Assembly: GCA_963829995.1 (NCBI GenBank) | Contig: CAWHKW010000035.1 | Location: forward strand, 1-64,000 | Direction of reading: 5' to 3' | From: JACCZX01 sp963829995 | Lineage (GTDB): Bacteria; Pseudomonadota; Gammaproteobacteria; Burkholderiales; Burkholderiaceae_F | Length of the DNA: 64,000 nt | Part shown: positions 40,493 through 48,703 of the stretch, piece by piece | Numbering within the stretch: the stretch's first letter is position 1 | Layout: each line of letters begins with the position of its first letter | The notes under the pieces: model-generated | Told to the model about the DNA's origin: nothing | The model's input: only the letters and a program-made list of their open reading frames with translations | Databases searched by the model: none | Program-made: the position numbers and the translations under genes

Positions 40493-41419
40493 TTAATACC
40501 AGGCGTGCAGCAAAATGCCGCCGGTAAGGAATGCGACGGCCACGACATAGCAACTGACCATGTGACGCATCGCCGGCAAGAATTGTTTGGGTTTCTCAGA
40601 AGTGCGAACCGCACATCTGCCGCTGGCGATCAACAGCGGCAACGCAAGCAACGCCGCCAGGCACGCCGCCGGAAACGCACCCAGCGCGACCCCTACTGCA
40701 ACCACCAACAGACCGCTCGCCGCCAGCAACAGGTACAGCCACACTGCGCGCTCGCGACCGAGACGAACGACAAGATTGCGCTTACCGACAAGGCGATCCT
40801 GATGGAAATCCGGGATCGCATTGACCACCGCCAGCGCCATGATCAGCAGCCCCGGCACTAGCGAAGCCAGCAGCGCGCTCCACGATATCTCCCGGCTGTG
40901 CAGATAGAAGCTTCCCAGCACCATCCAGGGGCCGTAGGCCAGTGCGATCACCGCTTCACCGAGTCCGCGGTAGGACCAGCGGATCGGCGGCGCCTCGTAG
41001 AAAATCGCCGCCGCACCACCGAGTAAAGCAAACGCAAGAACCGGCCAGCCCACGCGCGCCGTCAGGTAGATGCCGACCGCCAGCGCTGCAGCGAAGGCCA
41101 CGGTTCCGATCCAGAAAACTGCACCGGTGACCGGCGGCACGTCCTGCGGATTGAACACGCGGTCGGTTCCCATGCGCGCATCGAAATATTCGTTGTACGC
41201 CTCGACCCCGATGACCGCGAAAACGACGCCGCCAAGTCCGCTCCAGAACATCGCCGCGTCAAAGACGCCGGCAACGCTATAAGACCATGCAGCGCCGAGC
41301 AGATAAGGCAGCAGTCCGGCAAACAGGAAGAACCGATAACGAACGAGCGTGAGGACTCGCGTCAGCCGATGCACTGCTGACGGCAACGCGAGCGGTGACG
41401 TGCTCAGACTTGAACCCAT
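40493..41419 (-). CDS. UbiA-family membrane prenyltransferase in the radical SAM operon
   Basis: Intact, about 308 residues from ATG 41419, which overlaps the end of the first radical SAM gene by 16 bases. Two Asp-rich diphosphate-binding motifs are visible: EAYNEYFDARMGTDRVFNPQ and NAIPDFHQDRLVGKRNLVVR, in the usual positions, with about eight or nine membrane helices (RYRFFLFAGLLPYLLGAAWS, AFALLGGAAAIFYEAPPIRW). MenA/UbiA-like enzymes attach isoprenoid chains to aromatic or quinone rings. Its place between radical SAM genes suggests it prenylates the peptide-derived product or makes a membrane-bound form. A plain menaquinone or heme O role is the alternative, but no other genes of those pathways are here. 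Confidence 0.85.
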   Translation of the reverse strand: MGSSLSTSPLALPSAVHRLTRVLTLVRYRFFLFAGLLPYLLGAAWSYSVAGVFDAAMFWSGLGGVVFAVIGVEAYNEYFDARMGTDRVFNPQDVPPVTGAVFWIGTVAFAAALAVGIYLTARVGWPVLAFALLGGAAAIFYEAPPIRWSYRGLGEAVIALAYGPWMVLGSFYLHSREISWSALLASLVPGLLIMALAVVNAIPDFHQDRLVGKRNLVVRLGRERAVWLYLLLAASGLLVVAVGVALGAFPAACLAALLALPLLIASGRCAVRTSEKPKQFLPAMRHMVSCYVVAVAFLTGGILLHAWY

Positions 41420-42605
41420 TGGTGCAGTGTCCGCGTCTGGCCGGGGTCGCCGGCCAGGTCCTGAATGAACTTCGCGACGCGAGGATCCTGCCACGCGCGT
41501 CTGAAGTTGGCCCAGATCTCGGTCAAGCTTTGGCGGCGTAAGTCTCCGCATACGAACGGCAACGCGTTGATCAGCTTCACGAGCCCGTTCGGAAGCACGA
41601 TCAGCAGCGCCGCGGGGCTTTGCAGCCGGTAGCGCAATTCCTCGAGCAGACCGGCTTCGTGGAAATGCACGCGCATTTTTCCGCGGTACTGCTCGGCCTT
41701 CGTGCGCAAGACATCGAAGAACGTGTCGTACTGCTCATCCGACAGCGCAAGATGACGCCACGCCTTGACCGCGTTGCCGGTGAACATCGTGCGGCCCGAA
41801 TAGAAGCTCACCGCACCGAGCTCGTACGCGAGATCAACAATCTGTTCCGCTTCATGAACGTTGAAACTCGCCGGAGAAAAGTTGATCTCGATTGGCACAC
41901 CAGCAGCGCGCAGGTTGCGCACGCCCGCCAGCGTCCGATCGAACTCGCCACGCACGCGCATGCGGCCGAAAGTTGCCGACGATGCGCCGTCTAGACTGAC
42001 TTGCACCGCCTTGACGCCGAGTTGCTCAAGCCGCTCACAATTCTCGGGCGTCAGATAGTGACCGTTGGTCTCGATTTTCAGCTGCCCGCCGCGCGCGCAT
42101 ACGCGCTCGACCATCTCGAAAAACAGCGGGTGCAGCATCGGCTCCCCGCCCGAGAAAGACAAGATACGGAACTTCATGGTCCATCAGCTGATCGATCACA
42201 TGCGAACACCTGCGCGCGATCGAGTTCGTCCTTAAACGCCTTTCCCAGGCCCGCTTTCCTCGATGCAATGCAGGCACGCGAGATTGCACTCGTTGGTAAT
42301 CTGCCAGGCGACATAAAGCGGCGCCGCCAGGTCCTCCGAACTAGCCACGCCGCCGAATCCTCCAGCAATCCCTTTTGCCGAAGATCGCCGATAAGGGCCG
42401 TCACTTCGCGCTCGATCGAATCTGGCGGTCCGCTGAAGCGATCGGCCAAGCGCGCAGCAATCTCGTTCGCAGCGCAACCCGCTTCGATCTCCCGCACCAC
42501 CGCGGTCGCGGTGGGATTGAGCGTGAATACCTTTTCGGAGCGTGTCTCAAATAAAATGCCACCGAACTTTTCTTCACGAAATTTGACGTACTTGGCTAGC
42601 CGCAT
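41404..42605 (-). CDS. PqqD-domain/radical SAM fusion enzyme 1 (frameshifted)
   Basis: Residues about 1-85 (MRLAKYVKFREEKFGGILFE, VFTLNPTATAVVREIEAG, IEREVTALIGDLRQKGLLED) are a PqqD-like peptide recognition domain. The radical SAM part starts LYVAWQITNECNLACLHC (CX3CX2C). After two or three short frame jumps between 42345 and 42165 it continues LSFSGGEPMLHPLFFEMVER, IETNGHYLTPENCERLEQLG and KAVQVSLDGASSATFGRMRV. The C-terminus has VLPNGLVKLINALPFVCGDL then RRQSLTEIW, a SPASM-like region without the cysteine set. The fusion of recognition and radical SAM domains indicates that the substrate is a ribosomal peptide. It is the first gene of the group, 79 bases after dctM. Confidence 0.85.
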
Positions 42606-42683
42606 CCGGAGTCCACTCGAGAAGTTTCAAATCTAGGTAGCCTTGGCGACAAAGGCATCCCGCTGTTATAGACCAATACGTGC

Positions 42684-44093
42684 TCAGCCAGACCTCATCA
42701 TCCCGAGCGTTTGCGGCAGCCAGATCGACAGCGGCGGCCAGTAGGTGACGAAGACGAGGAATCCGAGCATCGTCAAGAGCCATGGCCAGACCGCAACCGT
42801 CAGTTCGGTGATCCCCATCTTGGTGATGCCCGAAGCGACATACAAGTTGAGTCCCACCGGCGGATGGCACATGCCGACCTCCATGTTCACTACCATGATA
42901 ATGCCGAAGTGCACGGGATCGATGCCGAGCTTCATCGCCACCGGGAACAGGATCGGCGCCATGATCAGCACGATCGACGACGGCTCCATCACGTTGCCGG
43001 CGAGCAGCAGGATGATATTCACGAACAGTAGGAATGCGACCACGCCGAGACCCTTGTCGAGCATCCAGGCCGCAAGCTCCTGCGGGATTTGCTCCGATGT
43101 CATCAGGTAGGAGAACATCACGGCGTTCGTGATGATGTACAGCAGCATCGCGCTCATGTTGGCCGAATCGAGCAGCACCTTCGGCACCTGCGCGAGTGTC
43201 ATGTCCTTGTACACAAACACGGCGACGAAAAATGCGTAGACGGCACTCATCGCGGCCGCCTCGGTCGGCGTGAAAATGCCGGAGTAGATGCCGCCGATGA
43301 CGACGATGACCAGCAGCAGGCCCCAGATACTTTCCTTGAACGTCGCCCAGCGAATCGCCCAGGAGGCCTTTGGCTGGCGCGGATAGTTGTTCTTGCGCGC
43401 GCGCCACCATGTCGTCAAGCCAAGCAGCATTGCGAGCACCAGGCCAGGAATGATGCCGGCAATGAACAGCGCACCGACCGATGTATTGGTCGCGACTGCA
43501 TACATCACCATCACGATCGATGGCGGAATCAGAATGCCCAACGCACCCGAAGTCGTGATGACGCCGGCGCCGAAGCGTGCTGGAAAGCCTTGTTTCACCA
43601 TCGCCGGCAGCAGGATCGCGCCGATCGCGACGACCGTCGCCGGCGAACTGCCCGATACGGCGGCGAACAGCGCGCAGGCCATGACACCCGCCAGCCCCAG
43701 GCCGCCGTGCCAGTGGCTGATCATCGCCGCGGCGAAGTTGATCATTCGTCGCGCGACGCCGCCGTGGGTCAGGAAGTTGCCGGCGAGGATGAAGAACGGG
43801 ATCGCCATGATCTCGAACCTCTCGATGCCGGTGAAGAGCTTCAGCGCGACCGACTCGATCGGCACCGTCGTCATCGTGAACAGGTAGGTGAGCACGGTCA
43901 GGCCGAGCGAAATGGAGATCGGCATCCCGGTCAGCATCAGACCGAACAGCAGCGCGAAGATGATCCATGCGTTGTTGACCGGAATCCCGACCAGTTTTAG
44001 AACGAACGGGATTGCGATCAGGACCGGTGGGATCAGCGCCGGCCAGCGCGAAGACGATGGGACGGGGCCAGGGACGGGTACGACGCCGCTCAT
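42684..44093 (-). CDS. dctM: TRAP transporter large permease DctM
   Basis: Intact, 469 residues, about 12 helices. Family markers include FHLAGNFL-like FFILAGNFLTHGGVARRM, HWHGGLGLAGVMACALFAAV, GSSPATVVAIGAILLPAMVK and GIIPGLVLAMLLGLTTWW, and the C-terminal VNMEVGMCHPPVGLNLYVAS, typical of C4-dicarboxylate-type TRAP permeases. It overlaps dctQ by four bases. It takes up an organic acid using the sodium gradient. Confidence 0.94.
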   Translation of the reverse strand: MSGVVPVPGPVPSSSRWPALIPPVLIAIPFVLKLVGIPVNNAWIIFALLFGLMLTGMPISISLGLTVLTYLFTMTTVPIESVALKLFTGIERFEIMAIPFFILAGNFLTHGGVARRMINFAAAMISHWHGGLGLAGVMACALFAAVSGSSPATVVAIGAILLPAMVKQGFPARFGAGVITTSGALGILIPPSIVMVMYAVATNTSVGALFIAGIIPGLVLAMLLGLTTWWRARKNNYPRQPKASWAIRWATFKESIWGLLLVIVVIGGIYSGIFTPTEAAAMSAVYAFFVAVFVYKDMTLAQVPKVLLDSANMSAMLLYIITNAVMFSYLMTSEQIPQELAAWMLDKGLGVVAFLLFVNIILLLAGNVMEPSSIVLIMAPILFPVAMKLGIDPVHFGIIMVVNMEVGMCHPPVGLNLYVASGITKMGITELTVAVWPWLLTMLGFLVFVTYWPPLSIWLPQTLGMMRSG

Positions 44094-44740
44094 GGTTTGC
44101 CCGCGATGATCGGTGCCGGATGGAGGTTGGCGTCCAATGCGTACGCGCTGGCTTCGTCGATGCCTTCGACGTGCGCGACGTCATGGCGCGGTAGCGCTCC
44201 GGTGCGCGCGAACGCCCAAGCCACCTGCAGGAAGCGAAAGCACATCAGGTAGGAACCCAATGGGATGCACAGGTAGACGATCCACTTCGGCACTTCGAGG
44301 TCAGGTGACACCGAATCGGTGTGCCCGATGTCCCATACGAAGGTCGCGCCCAGCGTGCCTACGATCCCCGTGAAGGTGGCGCCCGCGAGGAGGCCAAACA
44401 GGACATACAGCTTGCGGGTATTGTCCGGCAGCCGATTGATCATCACGTCGACGCCGACGTGGATGCCGGTGCGCACACCGTACGCGGCGCCGAACTTCGC
44501 CATCCACACGAACATGTAGATGCAAAGCTCTTGCGCCCACGAGAGGTCGATCTTGAGCAAAGCGTCCTGTACGCCAGGTATCGCCATGCCAGCGGCGTAG
44601 CGATGCACGACCGCCACGAAGATGAGCAGCGTCGCCGCGCCCATCAGGAATGCGATCAGCCACTCCTCGAGGTGGTCGAGAAACTTGAGCAATCCGACTC
44701 CTACCCGCTGTCCCGTGCGCCGCGCGGCTTCTGCAGTCAC
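44090..44740 (-). CDS. dctQ: TRAP transporter small permease DctQ
   Basis: Intact, 216 residues, four helices: EEWLIAFLMGAATLLIFVAV, the SWAQELCIYMFVWMAKFGAA helix with the conserved W-A-x-E, LYVLFGLLAGATFTGIVGTL, and WIVYLCIPLGSYLMCFRFLQ. GIHVGVDVMINRLPDNTRKL is the usual loop. The C-terminal tail of about 40 residues is hydrophilic and longer than usual. Confidence 0.9.
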   Translation of the reverse strand: MTAEAARRTGQRVGVGLLKFLDHLEEWLIAFLMGAATLLIFVAVVHRYAAGMAIPGVQDALLKIDLSWAQELCIYMFVWMAKFGAAYGVRTGIHVGVDVMINRLPDNTRKLYVLFGLLAGATFTGIVGTLGATFVWDIGHTDSVSPDLEVPKWIVYLCIPLGSYLMCFRFLQVAWAFARTGALPRHDVAHVEGIDEASAYALDANLHPAPIIAGKP

Positions 44741-44791
44741 ACCACCGGATCTTGATGCGGTCCTATCGGTAGCGTGCCTGCAGCTTCCGGT

Positions 44792-45787
44792 CTACGGGGT
44801 GAAACCGGTTTCCTTGTAGACCGCGGCGATCGTGTCCTTGCCGACGCGCGACTCGTTCTCCTTGTGCACGACGACCAGCGCCTTCTTCATCGCCGCCTTT
44901 TGCTCGGGAGTCAGCGTGATGATCTCGGTCTTGCCGGACTTGCGCACGGCCGCGATCGCTTCGTCGTTCTCCTTCTGCGCGATGTCGTTCGCGAACTTGG
45001 TGGCGTCCTTCATCGCGCCTTCGAGCGCGGTGCGGATGTCGGCGGGCAGACCATCCCAGAACTTCTTGTTGGCGATGACCGCGTAACCCAGGTAGCCGTG
45101 GTTGGTGAGCGCCAGGTATTTCTGCACTTCGTGCATCTTCTGCGTGTAGAAATTCGATGGCGGATTCTCGGTGCCGTCGACGACGCCGGTCTGCAGCGAT
45201 TGGTAAACCTCGGAGAACGCCATGACCTGCGGTATCCCGCCCAACGCCTTGATCTCGTCACCCAGCACCTTCGAGGACTGGATCCGCATCTTGAGGCCCT
45301 TGTAGTCGGCGGGCACGCGGATCGGCTTGTTCGCACTCATCACCTTGAAACCGTTGTCCCAATAGGCGAGGCCCACGATGCCCTTGCTCTCGAGCTTCTT
45401 CAACAGCGCCGCGCCGACGGGTCCCTGGGTGACCTTGTGCAGTTCAACGTAGTCGTCAAAGATGTAGGGCAAGTCGAACACTTCGAATTCGCGAAGGCCA
45501 AGCGGGCCGAACTTGGCTAGCGATGGCGCAAGCATTTGCACCGAGCCGAGCTGCAGAGCCTCGACTTCTTCGCCGTCCTTGAATAGCGAGCTGTTCGGGT
45601 AGAGCTCGACTTTCACCCGCCCCTTGGTCCTCTCCTCGGCGAGTTTCTTGAAATATTCGGCCGCTTTGCCCTTGGGCGTGTCGATGGCGACGACATGGCT
45701 GAATTTGATGACGATCGGCTGTTGTGCGTGCGCAGTGAGGCCGAACGCGAGTGCTACCGCTGCCACTGCAAGTCTTGCGAATCTCAT
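44792..45787 (-). CDS. dctP: TRAP transporter solute-binding protein DctP
   Basis: Periplasmic binding protein of 331 residues from ATG 45787, which follows a strong GGAGGAG. Signal peptide MRFARLAVAAVALAFGLTAH then AQQ. Family motifs: IVIKFSHVVAIDTPKGKAAE, YPNSSLFKDGEEVEALQLGS, RIQSSKVLGDEIKALGGIPQ and GVVDGTENPPSNFYTQKMHE, with the Arg that binds the carboxylate. The DctP branch suggests succinate, malate or fumarate as substrate, which fits the fumarate reductase genes upstream. An FNR-like box precedes it. Confidence 0.93.
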   Translation of the reverse strand: MRFARLAVAAVALAFGLTAHAQQPIVIKFSHVVAIDTPKGKAAEYFKKLAEERTKGRVKVELYPNSSLFKDGEEVEALQLGSVQMLAPSLAKFGPLGLREFEVFDLPYIFDDYVELHKVTQGPVGAALLKKLESKGIVGLAYWDNGFKVMSANKPIRVPADYKGLKMRIQSSKVLGDEIKALGGIPQVMAFSEVYQSLQTGVVDGTENPPSNFYTQKMHEVQKYLALTNHGYLGYAVIANKKFWDGLPADIRTALEGAMKDATKFANDIAQKENDEAIAAVRKSGKTEIITLTPEQKAAMKKALVVVHKENESRVGKDTIAAVYKETGFTP

Positions 45788-45867
45788 GACTCCTCCATTC
45801 CCTTGCGGGGAGCGGCCTCGTGAACGAACCACTCAAGGGGATTCTGCAGAAGCTGCGGGGGCGCTTC

Positions 45868-45881
45868 TTGATCTATGACAA
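45868..45881 (-). promoter_or_regulatory. Weak FNR-like box upstream of dctP
   Basis: TTGATCTATGACAA (reverse TTGTCATAGATCAA) has one perfect half-site and two mismatches in the other. It lies in the 177-base gap between frdB and dctP, centred 87 bases upstream of the dctP ATG. The rest of the gap shows no gene. Confidence 0.35.
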
Positions 45882-45964
45882 TACTTGCCTCCGCACGCGC
45901 ATCAGGAGGGTAATTTCGATAGGACTCATCGCCGACTCGGCGCAGACGTGGTGTTCGTGCGCAG

Positions 45965-46711
45965 TTACTTCCAGGCCACGACTGCCATCTTGCGGCGCAT
46001 GAAAGCGAGCTGCGTGGACAGTGGCAGGTTCTTGGGGCACACGTCGTGGCAGGCGAGCAGCGACATGCAGCCGAAAACGCCACTGTCGTCGCCGATCAGT
46101 TCATAGTAGTCCTCGTCGGTGCGCGCATCGCGCGGGTCGAGGCGAAAGCGCGCGATCTTGTTCAGACCCACGGCGCCGACGAAATCCGCGCGCATGCGCG
46201 CGGTGCCGCAACCGGAGACGCAGCAACCGCACTCGATACAGCGATCCAGTTCGTAGATCTTCTCCGCGAGGTCCGCATCCATCGGCTGCTCGATGCGCTT
46301 CAGATCCACCTCGTCCTGCTTCGCGTGCACCCACGTCTGCAGGCGCTCGCTCATCGCGCGCATCCACTTGCCGGTGTTCACCGACAGGTCGCCGATCAGT
46401 TCGAACACCGGCAGCGGCGCAAGCGTCGTTTCCGTTCCGAGGTTCTTGGTCACCGTGCGGCATGCGAGGCTCGGGCGGCCGTTGATCATCATCCCGCAGC
46501 TGCCGCAGATACCCGCGCGGCACACGAAGTCGAATTGCAGCGACGGATCCTGCTTTTCGCGGATCTCGTTCAGCGCGATGAACAACGTCATCCCATCGGC
46601 TTCCTCGAGCTCGTAGGTCTGCATGCGTGCCGTCGCGCCGGGCTGCTGCGGGTTGTAGCGCAGGATATGGAACTTGAGGAGGCGGTGCTCGGTCGCGTCG
46701 GCCATGGTCAT
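45965..46711 (-). CDS. frdB: Fumarate reductase/succinate dehydrogenase iron-sulfur subunit
   Basis: Intact, 248 residues. The [2Fe-2S] site is FVCRAGICGSCGMMINGRPS plus Cys in LACRT. The [4Fe-4S] site is DRCIECGCCVSGCGTARMRA. The [3Fe-4S]/[4Fe-4S] region is SGVFGCMSLLACHDVCPKNL. The GICGSCGMMING type and the C-A-B gene order match Wolinella-like quinol:fumarate reductases. An ATG at 46705 is an alternative start. Confidence 0.92.
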   Translation of the reverse strand: MTMADATEHRLLKFHILRYNPQQPGATARMQTYELEEADGMTLFIALNEIREKQDPSLQFDFVCRAGICGSCGMMINGRPSLACRTVTKNLGTETTLAPLPVFELIGDLSVNTGKWMRAMSERLQTWVHAKQDEVDLKRIEQPMDADLAEKIYELDRCIECGCCVSGCGTARMRADFVGAVGLNKIARFRLDPRDARTDEDYYELIGDDSGVFGCMSLLACHDVCPKNLPLSTQLAFMRRKMAVVAWK

Positions 46712-46747
46712 TCCGCCGCTCGGAGAAAGCGCTCGTCGATGCGCTCG

Positions 46748-48703
46748 TTACGGCCACGCAGGACCTGCTGGCAGCCATTGCTCGTAGGGCATCAGTGCCT
46801 GCTGCACGGCGAAGCGATCCGCACCGGAGAGCTTCGCCTTCAGGGCGTCGACCTCGGCCTGCCGCCCCGGTGTGTCAGGATGGTCGATGTAATCCTTCGC
46901 GCCGTAGCCGCGCCAGCCGGGCGGAAGCTCCATGCGCTTTACGTCGATCGGCTCGTAGCCGAGCGTGGGCAGCGTGTCGGACTCGCTGGTCCAGGTCGCG
47001 AGCGTGCGCTTCAACCATTGCGCATCGTCGCGGCGCGGGAAATCCTGGCGGAAGTGCGCGCCGCGGCTCTCGGTGCGAACCTGCGCGCCGTGGGCGACGG
47101 TAAGTGCGAGCTTGAGCATTTTCTGTACGCGGTAGGCAGTCACCAGTTCCGGGTTCGTGCCGGGCGAATGCGCACGGAGCCCGATGTTGCGGCTGCGCGC
47201 AAGCAGCTTCTGCAGGGCGGCGACCGCCTCGTCGAGCTCGGCCCCGGTGCGGAAGATGCCGACCTTGCCGCTCATCACCTCCTGCATCTGCTGTTTGATC
47301 GCGCTCGCGTCCTCGCCGCCGCTGCGCCGGATCATGGCGTCCAACTTTGCCTGTTCGCGCTCCACGAACTCGCGGATCAACCCCGTGGGGATGTTCACGT
47401 CGCTCGCCGCGCTGGAGCAGAAGTCGGCGATGTATTCGCCGACGATCCTGCCGGCGACGACCGTCTCGGCCACCGAGTTGCCGCCAAGCCGGTTGAAGCC
47501 GTGCATGTCCCAGCACGCCGCCTCGCCCGCCGCGAAGAGGCCCTTCAGCGTCGGGCTCTCGCCGGTGGGCTGGGTACGCACGCCGCCCATCGTGTAGTGC
47601 TGCGCCGGGCGCACCGGGATCATCTCGCGCACCGGGTCGATGCCCAGAAAGTAGTGGCAGATCTCCCACACCTCGCGCAGGTTGCGCTTGATGTGGGGCT
47701 CGCCCAGCTGCGTGATGTCCAGCCAGAGGTGCTCGCCGAAGCGCGAACGCGCCGCCTTGCCCTTCCTGATGTGCTCCTCCATGCGCCGCGAGACCACGTC
47801 GCGCGAGGCAAGCTCCTTCTTCTCCGGCTCGTAGTCGGGCATGAAGCGGTGGCCGTCGACATCCTTCAGCAGCCCGCCGTCGCCGCGGCAGCCTTCGGTC
47901 ATGAGGATGCCGGCCGGGAAGATCGCGGTCGGGTGGAACTGCACCGCTTCCATGTTGCCCAGCGCCGCCTGCCCGGTCTCCATCGCGATTACGTTGCCGA
48001 TGCCCTCGGAGATCACCGCATTCGTGGTGTTGCGGTAGATGCGCCCCGCACCGCCCGTGGCGATTGCCGTGGCCTTGGCCACGTAGGCGCGCAGCTCGCC
48101 AGTGATGAGGTCGCGCACCACCGCGCCGTAGCAGCGCCCGCTGTCGTGGATCAGCGCCAGCGCCTCGGTGCGCTCGTGCACGGGGATCGACTCGGCGATC
48201 GCCTGGTCCGCTACGGCGGTGAGCATCGCGTGCCCCGTTCCGTCCGCGACGTAGCAGGTACGCCACTTCTTGGTTCCGCCGAAATCGCGCTGCGAAAGCA
48301 GGCCGTCGGCCTCGACTCGCTCGGTGATGGTGACCTTCTGGCCATTGATAATGACCTGCCGGTCACCCTTGCGGATGCGCGTCCACGGAACGCCCCAGGC
48401 GGCGAGTTCGCGCACGGCCTTGGGCGCGGTGTTGACAAACATGCGCACGACTTCCTGGTCGGCACCCCAGTCTGAGCCGCGCACGGTGTCCTCGAAATGC
48501 ACGTCCTCGTTGTCGCCTTGTCCCTTGGAGACATTGCCGAGCGAGGCTTGCATACCGCCTTGCGCCGCCTTGGAATGCGAGCGCTTGGCCGGGACCAGCG
48601 ACAGGATGATCGCGTCGTGGCCGCGGCGCCGCGCGCTGATCGCGAGCCGCAGTCCGGCCAGGCCCCCGCCGATGACCAGCACGTCGGTGTAGATCACGTT
48701 CAT
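46748..48703 (-). CDS. frdA: Fumarate reductase flavoprotein subunit
   Basis: Intact, 651 residues. FAD motif DVLVIGGGLAGLRLAISARR; covalent-flavin His in SHSKAAQGGMQASLGN; substrate and catalytic region QFHPTAIFPAGILMTEGCRG, SRDVVSRRMEEHI (catalytic Arg) and PAQHYTMGGVRTQPTG. The length and motif style fit Wolinella-type FrdA. It interconverts fumarate and succinate with the membrane quinone pool. The ATG overlaps the frdC stop (ATGA). Confidence 0.94.
   Translation of the reverse strand: MNVIYTDVLVIGGGLAGLRLAISARRRGHDAIILSLVPAKRSHSKAAQGGMQASLGNVSKGQGDNEDVHFEDTVRGSDWGADQEVVRMFVNTAPKAVRELAAWGVPWTRIRKGDRQVIINGQKVTITERVEADGLLSQRDFGGTKKWRTCYVADGTGHAMLTAVADQAIAESIPVHERTEALALIHDSGRCYGAVVRDLITGELRAYVAKATAIATGGAGRIYRNTTNAVISEGIGNVIAMETGQAALGNMEAVQFHPTAIFPAGILMTEGCRGDGGLLKDVDGHRFMPDYEPEKKELASRDVVSRRMEEHIRKGKAARSRFGEHLWLDITQLGEPHIKRNLREVWEICHYFLGIDPVREMIPVRPAQHYTMGGVRTQPTGESPTLKGLFAAGEAACWDMHGFNRLGGNSVAETVVAGRIVGEYIADFCSSAASDVNIPTGLIREFVEREQAKLDAMIRRSGGEDASAIKQQMQEVMSGKVGIFRTGAELDEAVAALQKLLARSRNIGLRAHSPGTNPELVTAYRVQKMLKLALTVAHGAQVRTESRGAHFRQDFPRRDDAQWLKRTLATWTSESDTLPTLGYEPIDVKRMELPPGWRGYGAKDYIDHPDTPGRQAEVDALKAKLSGADRFAVQQALMPYEQWLPAGPAWP

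Noticed and set aside
38376..42605. Assignment of the radical SAM group to heme d1 (NirJ) or standard PQQ synthesis
   Set aside because: No nirS, nirE, nirDLGH or pqqB, pqqC genes are near, the peptide is not PqqA-like in its Glu-x3-Tyr spacing, and the SPASM cysteines of NirJ and PqqE are missing.
46046..48475. An 809-codon open frame on the plus strand across frdB and frdA
   Set aside because: It is the antisense shadow of high-GC frdA and frdB, rich in Arg, His and Ala, with no recognisable motif, while both minus-strand genes are perfect family members.
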